Shown: in pieces, positions 22,576 to 29,977 of the stretch
How positions within the stretch are numbered: position 1 is the first letter of the stretch
Layout of the letters: every line of letters starts with the position of its first letter
Assembly: GCA_016719755.1 (NCBI GenBank)
Contig: JADJYM010000001.1
Coordinates: 62,001 to 126,000 of the forward strand
Direction of reading: 5' to 3'
DNA: 64,000 nucleotides
Origin: Novosphingobium sp.
GTDB lineage: Bacteria > Pseudomonadota > Alphaproteobacteria > Sphingomonadales > Sphingomonadaceae
Made by a program: the position numbers and the translations under genes
Notes under the pieces: model-generated
What the model was told of the DNA's origin: nothing
Database searches by the model: none
Seen by the model: the letters and a program-made list of their open reading frames with translations, nothing else

Positions 22576-22905
22576 TCAGGCACAATCTCGCAGCAGCTCA
22601 TCGAACAGGTCGCCGAACCAGCGTTCGAACAGCATGACCTCGTCCGATGTCACCGGCACAGGATCAGGCCAGTCATCGGTGACAGTCCAGGTCGAGAGAT
22701 CATAGCGCGGCGGGCGACCAGTATAGGGCCATGGATAGCCAAGCAGCAATTCGAGTTGCTGCGATGCGCTGAGCGCTTCTTTGGCCGGGGCTTTGCCATG
22801 CACGCAATGTCGCAGAATCCAGCAATTCCCGACATCGCTGCTTCTGCGCCCCACTACACCCCGTAGCCAAGCGTAGACAAACAGGCTGCCGGGAAGCGGG
22901 GGCAA
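22576..22905 (-). CDS. Small hypothetical protein of the island
   Basis: An open frame whose last 90 residues look protein-like: NCWILRHCVHGKAPAKEALS, then ELLLGYPWPYTGRPPRYDLS and an acidic C-terminus with FERWFGDLFDELLRDCA. The frame is open far upstream, but that part overlaps the inverted-repeat element and looks non-coding. No ATG is available; the TTG at 22903-22905 is used as a conservative start (109 residues), so the gene may have lost its true 5' end. It lies 69 bases upstream of the recombinase, in the same direction. No function is recognised. Confidence 0.4.
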   Translation of the reverse strand: MPPLPGSLFVYAWLRGVVGRRSSDVGNCWILRHCVHGKAPAKEALSASQQLELLLGYPWPYTGRPPRYDLSTWTVTDDWPDPVPVTSDEVMLFERWFGDLFDELLRDCA

Positions 22906-22960
22906 CTGGGGAATGTTGGCGGCGGAACGGCTGGAGGTGAGGAAATTAGGGCATTTCGGA

Positions 22961-23390
22961 GGGCGAGATAAAAGGAGTGCCAGCACCCATGGTTGAAGTG
23001 ACTGAGAAAATTGAGAAAACTTGTATGGCACCGGAATGCCGGTGCCATACGGACGCGCTAAATCTGACGGAAATCCAGCGCTGCACTGTCTGGCACCACT
23101 GCAATCCCTTCTAGCGCGGCTCACAGGGGGCGCACTCGCTCCACCCGAACTTTCGGAGGCTGCTGGCCCGCTGGGTGACAAGCCGACGGCAGGAAGCCGC
23201 CGCCCCCCTTTCCGGCCAGCCTCAAAACATGCGTTCAATCCGCAAAAGCAGAAGGTGCCATACGCTCCCGGCGCAGAAACCGCCAGAAACGGACAGCCCG
23301 TATGGCACTGCCCGCGTGGTGCCATACGAAATTCCGCAATTTAACCAACCACATAAGGGACAGGGGCTGGCACTCCTTTTATCTTGCCCT
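22961..23390. repeat. 430-bp element with inverted ends and internal palindromes
   Basis: The left end (22961-22984, beginning GGGCGAGATAAAAGGAGTGC) recurs inverted at 23367-23390 with 23 of 24 bases matching. The 72-base arms on both sides end inward with GTATGGCACC (23023-23032) and its complement (23319-23328). Right after the left arm is a perfect 12-bp-stem hairpin, GTATGGCACCGG/CCGGTGCCATAC with loop AATG (23023-23050). Additional GTGCCATACG copies lie at 23255-23264 and, inverted, at 23299-23308. No coding sequence is evident inside. This resembles a non-autonomous (MITE-like) unit or a protein-binding site array. Confidence 0.7.
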
Positions 23391-23615
23391 CATCAAAACT
23401 ACGCCACACTCCACTACCCGACTGCGATTGCTTGGGCTGCATAGGGAAAAGTTATGCCAAGCTTTGTGGGGTTCAATCACGAGTTGAAACACGCGCTGAT
23501 GGGCAGGTATCGGGCGATCCATCGTCTATTACGACAGGAATAGCTGTCCGCACCCGACCAGACCCGGTCGCTCAGATCAGTTACAGTAAAGGTCGGCTCC
23601 AGATAAAAGCGGTCG

Positions 23616-23792
23616 ATGGAACGCTGCGAAGCAGACCGTCAGCAAGCCGCCGAAGCCGCCGTCGCGCAGTTGCGCGCGGAGAAGGCTGCGGCTGATCGGC
23701 GAACGCTGTCGATCGTCCAGCTGGCCGACAAACTCCTCGGCTATGGCCCGTCGCGGGCGAAAATGAACACCCCGCCGAACCCGGCAAGGTGA
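23616..23792 (+). CDS. Small ORF, coiled-coil-like fragment
   Basis: 58 codons from the ATG at 23616 (MERCEADRQQAAEAAVAQLR...) to TGA at 23790-23792. The first 40 residues form an Ala/Glu/Arg-rich helix typical of plasmid-type coiled-coil DNA-binding proteins, and the second part includes VQLADKLLGYGPSRAKM. Downstream, in another frame, a similar helix (YHAVEARLRSYAADVEAQRQ) continues to about 24052, so this may be one broken gene rather than a functional short one. No ribosome site is convincing. Confidence 0.3.
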   Translation: MERCEADRQQAAEAAVAQLRAEKAAADRRTLSIVQLADKLLGYGPSRAKMNTPPNPAR

Positions 23793-24198
23793 CCCATCGC
23801 GTCTGGCTCAACCCTCCGACGCGAGCTACCACGCCGTCGAGGCCCGCTTACGCAGCTACGCCGCTGACGTCGAGGCCCAGCGCCAACGCGAAAAGGCGGC
23901 GGCCGACGCGCGCACCCCCTGCCTTTCGACCGCGCATCGCGCCGGTCTCGCCTGCTTCGGCCTTGGCGCGGCGCACCGGATCGACCCCGGCTTAAAAGTG
24001 CTGGGCGCTGCGCTCAGCGTCCTCGCCCGCGCCCGTTTAATCGCGCCCAAATAGACGCAATCCGCGCCTTCTTCCATCGTCACCGGACGCTGGCCTTTGC
24101 TGTGATCTTGCTGGCGTTGTTGATGAAGGTGCTAGTGCCCTCCGGCTTTATGCCGCTGGCTGTAGGGTATTGGTCTGGGTTCTCTGGCTCTGGTCTCG
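23793..24198 (+). pseudogene. Gene remnants, including a DUF2946-like fragment
   Basis: No intact gene lies in this 406-base stretch. One frame encodes AVEARLRSYAADVEAQRQ and a Gly/Ala-rich continuation up to TAG at about 24052. A following frame (about 24058-24160) encodes IRAFFHRHRTLAFAVILLAL and then LMKVLVPSGFMPLAVG. This matches the typical start of DUF2946 proteins (a membrane helix followed by LVPxGFMP), which often sit in copper or heavy-metal gene clusters. It then runs without a stop into the integrase remnant, so a deletion fused the two. Both assignments are from short segments only. Confidence 0.4.
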
Positions 24199-25138
24199 TT
24201 GAAGGAAGCCCGCGATGCGGCCTTCGAGCTGCGGCGTGACATCCAGCGCGGGATCGATCCGGTGGCGGAGCGCAAGCGGCGCAAATTGGAGATTCTGACG
24301 TTCAAGGCAGCCGCGCTGCGGGTCCATTCCGAGCAGAAGGCGAGCTGGAAGAACGGCAAGCACCAGGACCAGTGGATCACCACGCTGGAGAACTATGCCT
24401 TCCCCTTGTTGGGCAATCGCTTGGTCAACGACATCGAAGGCCCACTGATCCGCGAAGTGCTACTGCCGATCTGGCTGGACAAACCGGAGACCGCCCGGCG
24501 GGTCAAGCAGCGGATCGGCGTGGTTCGCCTAGCAGGGCATGGCCCACAGAAGCGCCGGATGCGTTCGGTCAACTGGTGTTAGGCGTTGCTAGCCCTATGA
24601 TGCAGTGCCCTCATTCATGACCCATCTGCATGCCCGATTGAGCGTGCCGAGGCTGGCCCTGGAGTTCCTGATCCTGACCGCTGGTAGGTCTGGAGAGGTA
24701 CGCGGCGCCAAGTGGAACGAGATCGATCTGGAGGCCAAGCTGTGGACCATCCCGGCTTCCAGAATGAAGGTCGGCAAGGAACATGTCGTTCCCCTTTCCG
24801 CTGCCGCCATCGACGTGCTGGGGCGCACCAGACAGTTCCATGCCCCGTGCAGCAACCTGCTCTTCCCGGGACGCGACGTGCGCCGTCCACTGTCCGACAT
24901 GACCCTGCTCAAGATCCTGCGTTACGCCGACATTCCCTACACCGTGCACGGCTTCCGTTCGGCATTTCGCGACTGGGCAGCAGAGCAGACCAGCTACCCA
25001 GGAGAGGTCGCTGAAGCGGCCCTGGCGCACACTGTCGCCAACAAGGTCGAGGCCGCCTATCGGCGCACCAACTACCTCGACAAGCGCCGCGTCATGATGG
25101 TCGATTGGGCCATTTACTGTACCAGCGAAAACCGCTGA
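24199..25138 (+). pseudogene. P4-type tyrosine integrase remnant (frameshift, N-terminus lost)
   Basis: Two overlapping-family pieces in different frames. The first (24199-24582) encodes EARDAAFELRRDIQRGIDPV, then ILTFKAAALRVH and RLVNDIEGPLIREVL, the DUF4102/SAM-like core-binding region of P4-type integrases. The second (about 24590-25138) encodes LEFLILTAGRSGEVRGAKW (catalytic Arg), VHGFRSAFRDWAAEQT (catalytic His-x-x-Arg) and EAALAHTVANKVEAAYRRTN (late His and the Tyr). About 30-40 residues between them are missing, and the frame shifts. The N-terminal 60-70 residues are also absent. This is a second, unrelated integrase in the same island. Confidence 0.85.
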
Positions 25139-25480
25139 CGGTGATCAGAACAGTGCTGAACTATGGTCTTTGAGGCGCGTCGGGCCAGTATATGCCCTGC
25201 GCCCGATGCAATGTGTGAGAATTCATTCAGAGTTGAAAATAAATACGCAATTTTAAATGCATAACTACGATACGATTTCGTTTGCAAATTGCACTTTGCC
25301 GTCAAATCGTTTGGACACCAGGCTCAAAATTCAAACCAAATGCATGTTTTCAAATGAGTATTTCAAGCAGTGGTACTGCGTACGGTGTGCCTGAATCTGT
25401 TCCCAACTTGGACACGTAATGTTCTAGAAATTGCTGCTCGTGTTTTCAGGGAAAATGAGCATCAATCCCGCAGGATACCT
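25139..25480. other. AT-rich gene-free segment
   Basis: 342 bases with no plausible gene. The sequence is clearly richer in A/T than the rest of the window (for example AAATAAATACGCAATTTTAA around 25228-25248), with short runs resembling poorly conserved promoter boxes. It separates the integrase remnant from the insertion-sequence cluster and looks like foreign DNA imported with the island. It might contain a former regulatory region or part of the excised element's end; no repeat or tRNA-like sequence was identified in it. Confidence 0.6.
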
Positions 25481-25952
25481 AGGTCGTGTTGACAAAAGAC
25501 TTCAGCCAGAGGCGTGAAGCAGCGAGGTTGAGGAAGCTCTCGAAGGACAGGACAGTCTTGTCGTAGCGGGTGGCGATGCGGCGTTGTTGTTTGAGCTTGC
25601 CGAACATGCGCTCGACGCGGTTGCGATCCTTGTAGCGCCGGTAGTCGGGATGCTCGGGCGCTTTGCGGTTCGAGCGTGGCGGGATGATCGGCAGAATGCC
25701 GCGCATGAGCAGGTTTTCGCGGAACCTGTCGCCGTCGTAGCCTTTGTCAGCGAGCAGCGCTTTGGGTTTGGGCAAAGGCAGGGCCATGAGGTCGTCGGCG
25801 GCCGTATAATCCGATGCCTCACCGCCGGTCAGGATGAAGCCGATAGGCAGTCCCTGATTGTCGCAGCGGGCGTGGACTTTGCTCGTAAAGCCGCCGCGTG
25901 ATCGACCAAAAGCCTGCGCACAGCCCCCCTTTATGGATGGCCCGCCCCTCAC
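25479..25952 (-). pseudogene. IS5-family transposase, 5'-truncated
   Basis: 157 residues of the C-terminal two-thirds of an IS5-family (IS427-like) DDE transposase. Landmarks are FGRSRGGFTSKVHARCDNQG, LLADKGYDGDRFRENL (second Asp), and RNRVERMFGKLKQQRRIATR (Glu of DDE). The N-terminal helix-turn-helix and first Asp are missing; the frame runs into IS110 sequence at about 25955. The 3' end carries a terminal repeat starting GGTCGTGTTGAC (25489 onward), preceded by CTAG, a typical target duplication of this IS group. Another frame near the break repeats the same residues, probably from a homopolymer slip. Confidence 0.82.
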
Positions 25953-25996
25953 TCCAGCTTGGTGTACAATGGTGACGAGGAGAAAGGAGCCGGACC

Positions 25997-26892
25997 ATGA
26001 TCATTTCCGTACTCGGTATCGACCTTGGGAAGAACATCTGCAGTATTGTTGGCCTTGATAAGGCTGGGGCGGTTGTCGTGAGGCGCCGCATGCGGCGCGA
26101 AGGCGTAATCGCGTTTGCCTCGAAGCAGCCGACGTTTGTTGTTGCGATGGAAGCGTGCTGCGGCGCCCACCACATGGGCCGGATTCTCGCTGCGCAGGGA
26201 CATACAGTTCGCCTGATGTCGCCGGAATATGTCCGACCCTATGTCAAAGCCCAAAAGAACGACGACCGAGATGCCGAAGCGATTGCGGAAGCCGCGACCC
26301 GGCCGACCATGCGATTTGTCGAGCTCAAGTCCGAGGAGCAGCTGGACATGCAGACCCTGCACCGGGTGCGGGATCGATTGATCTGTGATCGGACGTCTTT
26401 GATGAACCAGATGCGTAGCCTGCTGCTGGAACGTGGTCACATCGTCCCACAGGGCCGGGCCCAGCTGAGAGAGCATTTGGCTCGGCTGCTCGACTTCGAG
26501 GAGTCGCCGCTTACCTCGAGGATCCGCGAACTCTTGATCGACATGCGTCAACGATGGGAGGCGCTGAACAAACGGATTGCAGATCTGGATGCCGAGTTTG
26601 TTGAGGCAGCCCGCGCAGATGAACGAACGCAACGCCTGCTGTCGATCCCTGGCATCGGTGCATTGAACGCGACCGCACTCGTTGCGGCGGTTGGAGATGC
26701 GCGCACCTTTAATCGTGGCAGGGACCTCACCGCCTGGCTGGGCCTTGTTCCGCGCCAAGCGACAACCGGCGGCAAACCACGCCTCCTTGAATCACCTCGC
26801 GAGGTAGCCGATACCCGCGAAAGAACCTGATCCAGGAGAAGGGCTGCGCTACCGGAGCTGTCAGTCTAATGCGAAACGCTCTCCGTTGGTAA
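25997..26892 (+). pseudogene. IS110-family transposase, frameshifted and 3'-truncated
   Basis: Begins with ATG at 25997 after GGAG. The N-terminal DEDD RuvC-like domain shows VLGIDLGKN (Asp), VVAMEACCGAHHMGR (Glu) and KNDDRDAEAI (Asp-Asp). The C-terminal part has LLSIPGIGALNATALVAAVG and LTAWLGLVPRQATTGGK, typical of the IS1111-like group. The original frame stops at 26828-26830. A shifted frame encodes LGITSRGSRYPRKNLI, the expected continuation, to TAA at 26890. One base is missing near 26790, and the last 40-50 residues are absent where the IS6-family sequence starts. It is therefore inactive. Confidence 0.85.
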
Positions 26893-26902
26893 GGGGAGGG
26901 TG

Positions 26903-27604
26903 ATGCAACAGATATCCTTCAGGCGGCACCGGTTCTCCCCGGATGTGATCCGATATGCGGTTTGGCTCTATTATCGTTTCACGACGAGCCTGCGCTGATG
27001 TCGAGGACTTGCTGGCGGAGCGCGGATCGACGTGGTGCTACGAGACCGTAAGATGCTGGGCGAACAAGTTCGGCCCGGCTATCGCGGCCAACATCCGCAA
27101 AGCGCGCGGGCGTGCCGACAGTGTCTGGCACCTCGATGAAATGGTGGTCCGCATCAACGGCAAGAGGATGTACATGTGGCGGGCCGTCGACAAGGAGGGC
27201 GAGGTCCTCGACATGCTGGTGCAAAAGCGTCGGAATAAGGCGGCTGCGCTGAAATTGCTCAGAAAACTGTTTAAGAACCAGGGCGAGCCGCCCGAGCAGA
27301 TCGTTACCGATGGACTGGCCTCTTACAAGGCTGCGATGAAGGTTCTGGGCTGTCGGGGCAAGCACTGCCCCGGCCGATTACGGGACAACAACAGGGTGGA
27401 GAACTCGCACCTGCCGGTCCGACGACGAGAGCGCAAAATGCAGCGCTTCAAGTCCCAAGGCCAAGCGCAGCGCTTCGTTTCCACCCACTCCGCAATCTAC
27501 AACACCTTCGCCATCCAGCGTCACCTCGTTTCCCGCAAGACCATGCGCATCTTCGCGCGGCAGCATTTGCCGAATGGAGCACTGCGTCCGGGGCGTGCGC
27601 CTAA
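26903..27604 (+). pseudogene. IS6-family transposase with two compensating frameshifts
   Basis: The ATG at 26903 opens MQQISFRRHRFSPDVIRYAV, a standard IS6 start. The frame reaches TGA at about 26996, where an extra base follows SLR. The middle, in another frame, encodes DVEDLLAERGSTWCYETV, WHLDEMVVRINGKRMYMWRA (first Asp), IVTDGLASYKAA (second Asp) and NNRVENSHLPVRRRERKM (Glu). Near 27550 a further one-base change returns to the original frame, giving AAAFAEWSTASGACA and TAA at 27602-27604, the normal ending. Terminal repeats were not identified. Confidence 0.85.
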
Positions 27605-27655
27605 ATCCTGCCTGATGGGGCGTATCTGGTGCGGTGAGATTTAACCTGACAAGAC

Positions 27656-28299
27656 CTCAGCGCGGCCTTCAGGCCCAGCGCGCCGCAATCGCCAGTGAAC
27701 AGGCCGGTCAGGTCTGGCCCATAGTGGCGCGTGGCCCGGCTGGCGGCGGTGTTGAGCAGCGTGCCATCGGCCAGCACCACCTCGATCCCCAGCACGGACT
27801 GCGCGGAAATGCCGTGCGCGCCGCTGCCGTGGCTGATGGTGTTCTGGCTGACCGACCCGCCCACGCTGGCGGCGATGCCCGAAAACGGACCCCAGAACGG
27901 CGTGCGCAGTCCCAGCGGATCGAGCGCCGCCTTGAGCGCGGCCCAGGTCGTCCCCGCGCCGACCCGCACCATGGCATTGGCCGCGTCGATCTCGATGAAG
28001 TCCAGCGCCGACAGGTCAAACAGCACGTGGGGGCGGTTGGTCAGGTAGCCATCGGTGTAAGAAGCGCCGCCGCCGCGCGGGACCATGGCCACGCCCGCAG
28101 CGGCGCAGGTCCGCACCGCGGCCTGCAGCGCGGCGATGCTATCCGGCCGCACCACGCACAGCGCCCGCGCGCCCTGTGCGAAAACGTCATGCGCGAAGAA
28201 GTCCAGGCTGTCCGCGTCAGAGCGCACGGCCCCGGCGCCCAGCACCTGCGCCAGCTGCTGCGGAAGATCGCCTGCCTTGGCTGAAGCGCTTGCTGTCAT
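27656..28299 (-). pseudogene. FAD-linked oxidase, C-terminal half removed at island edge
   Basis: The ATG at 28297-28299 starts a VAO/GlcD-type flavoprotein: substrate-independent FAD-binding motifs include VAMVPRGGGASYTDGYLT (PP-loop), FWGPFSGIAASVGGSVSQNT and LTGLFTGDCGALGLKAAL. Normal relatives are 460-530 residues. Only about 213 native residues remain, after which the frame enters island DNA (RSCQVKSHRTRYAP...) and stops at 27601. The substrate domain is missing, so activity is unlikely. A related oxidase at 44860-46372 shares the same motifs. It is divergent from the aldehyde dehydrogenase, and the 168-base gap should hold both promoters. Confidence 0.88.
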
Positions 28300-28467
28300 G
28301 CGGTGCTACGAAGCTCCTGTTGGCCGTGCCCGTTCATCACCATAGAGCGGCTTGGTGCAACATTGGCCAGCGTCAATCTATCCGCCTTGCGGGTGATGGG
28401 CCGGAAATGGTTACAAGGCGGACACGACTTCCTAGCTTGACCGCCAGTCCCAAGGAGCACCCTGCGC

Positions 28468-29967
28468 ATGGTCCATACCCGGCCACCCCTGTCCGAAGCT
28501 GCCACCGCCTTCCTTGCCCGGCGCGGGCGGGGTGAGGGGCTGCTGATCGCCGGAACCTGGCGGGCGGCGGCAAGCACGTTCGAAACGGTCGATCCCGCGA
28601 CCGGCGATTGCATCGGCGTGCTGCCGCGCGGCGGCGCGGCGGAAATTGACGAAGCGGTTGCGGCGGCGCGCGGCGCGCTGCCCGGCTGGAAAGCCACTAC
28701 GCCGGTCAACCGGGCGAAGATCCTGTGGGCCATGGCCGACCTGATCGAGGCGCATATCGATGAATTGGCCGAACTGGAAACGCTGGACCAGGGCAAGCCG
28801 CTGTTCGTTGGCCGCTGGGCCGAAATTCCGGGTGCGGTGAACCAGTTCCGCTTTTTTGCCGGGCAGGCCATGGCGATCGAGGGGCAGACGATCGAAAGCT
28901 CGATCGATTATCAGCCGGCGGGCCGCAAGATGGCCACCTGGACCCGGCGCGAGCCGGTTGGCGTGGTGGGCGCGATCGTGCCGTGGAATTCGCCTATCGT
29001 GCTGACCGCGATGAAGCTGGCGCCCGCGCTGGCCGCTGGCTGCACGATTGTCCTGAAACCGGCGGAGAACACCTCGCTCACCGCGCTGCGGCTGGGCGAG
29101 CTGCTGGCCGAAGCGGGACTGCCCGCAGGCGTGTTCAACGTGGTCACCGGGCTGGGCGGGGAAGCGGGCGCGGCGCTGGCCGGGCATCCCGGGGTGGACA
29201 AGATCGCCTTCACCGGATCGACCCAGACCGGCCGCGCGATCATCGATGCGGCCAAGGGCAATCTCAAGCGGGTCAGCCTGGAACTGGGCGGCAAATCGCC
29301 GATGATCGTCATGCCCGATGCCGATCTGGACCTGGCGATTCCGGGCGTGGCCAACGCGATCTTCTTCAACGGCGGGCAGGTTTGCGTCGCGGGATCGCGG
29401 CTTTATGTCCACAGCGCGATTCGCGATGCCCTGCTGGAAGGCGTCGCGGCCTATGCGAAAGGGCTGGTCGCGGGACACGGGCTGGACCCGGCCACGCAGA
29501 TGGGGCCGCTGGTTTCCGCCGCGCAGGCCCAGCGGGTCGAAGGCTTCATCGCCGATGCCCGCGCCGCCGGGGCCACGGTGCTGACCGGGGGCAGCCGGTT
29601 TGGCGCTGCGGGTACGTTCATTCAGCCGACCGTGATCACCGATGTAACGCCGGACATGCCGATCGTGCGCGACGAGGTGTTCGGCCCCGTGCTGGTGGCT
29701 CAGGCGTTTGACGATGCCGATGCGGTGATCGCGGCGGCGAACGACAGCGACTATGGCCTTGCCGCCTCGGTCTGGACCCAGTCGCTCAGCCATGCCCACC
29801 GCATGGCCGATGCGCTGGAAGCGGGTACGGTGTGGATCAACTGCCACCTGATGTACGACGCGGCACTGCCGATCGGCGGGGTCAAGCAATCGGGCTATGG
29901 CCGCGACAGCGGGCGCGCGGCGCTCGACAGCTATCTTGAATGGAAGACGGTCTGCGCCGTCGTCTGA
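28468..29967 (+). CDS. NAD(P)-dependent aldehyde dehydrogenase
   Basis: 499 residues of the ALDH superfamily, oxidising an aldehyde to an acid in the cytoplasm. Visible landmarks are PWNSPIVLTAMKLAPALAAG (cofactor domain), FTGSTQTGRAI, the catalytic base motif ELGGKSP, the catalytic Cys in GGQVCVAGSR, and the C-terminal DEVFGPVLVAQAFDDADA. The ATG at 28468 follows AAGGAGC. It is followed ten bases later by the DUF1838 gene, suggesting an operon. Its residues resemble the phenylacetaldehyde/betaine-type class, but the substrate is open. Confidence 0.9.
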   Translation: MVHTRPPLSEAATAFLARRGRGEGLLIAGTWRAAASTFETVDPATGDCIGVLPRGGAAEIDEAVAAARGALPGWKATTPVNRAKILWAMADLIEAHIDELAELETLDQGKPLFVGRWAEIPGAVNQFRFFAGQAMAIEGQTIESSIDYQPAGRKMATWTRREPVGVVGAIVPWNSPIVLTAMKLAPALAAGCTIVLKPAENTSLTALRLGELLAEAGLPAGVFNVVTGLGGEAGAALAGHPGVDKIAFTGSTQTGRAIIDAAKGNLKRVSLELGGKSPMIVMPDADLDLAIPGVANAIFFNGGQVCVAGSRLYVHSAIRDALLEGVAAYAKGLVAGHGLDPATQMGPLVSAAQAQRVEGFIADARAAGATVLTGGSRFGAAGTFIQPTVITDVTPDMPIVRDEVFGPVLVAQAFDDADAVIAAANDSDYGLAASVWTQSLSHAHRMADALEAGTVWINCHLMYDAALPIGGVKQSGYGRDSGRAALDSYLEWKTVCAVV

Positions 29968-29977
29968 AGGAAACACG

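Larger units (their letters stand above)
25482..27655. mobile_element. Insertion-sequence pile-up (IS5, IS110, IS6 families)
   Basis: Three insertion sequences abut: an IS5-family remnant on the minus strand, an IS110-family element whose insertion removed the IS5 5' part, and an IS6-family element that follows the IS110 3' end. Only one terminal repeat (IS5 side, near 25489) is recognised. The right edge at about 27655 lies within a chromosomal FAD-oxidase gene, whose missing C-terminal part implies a deletion next to the insertion, as IS6-type cointegrate events often cause. Confidence 0.75.

Noticed and set aside
22576-23325. 249-residue version of the small island protein
   Set aside because: The upstream 140 residues overlap the inverted-repeat element and have no protein-like pattern or start codon context, so only the C-terminal part was kept.
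22961-23390. CRISPR array
   Set aside because: The GTGCCATACG boxes are too short, unevenly spaced and in both orientations; there are no spacers of constant length and no cas genes.
26980-27010. Programmed ribosomal frameshift in the IS6 transposase
   Set aside because: No slippery heptamer or downstream pseudoknot is evident, and IS6-family transposases are normally single-frame; a mutation or error is simpler.
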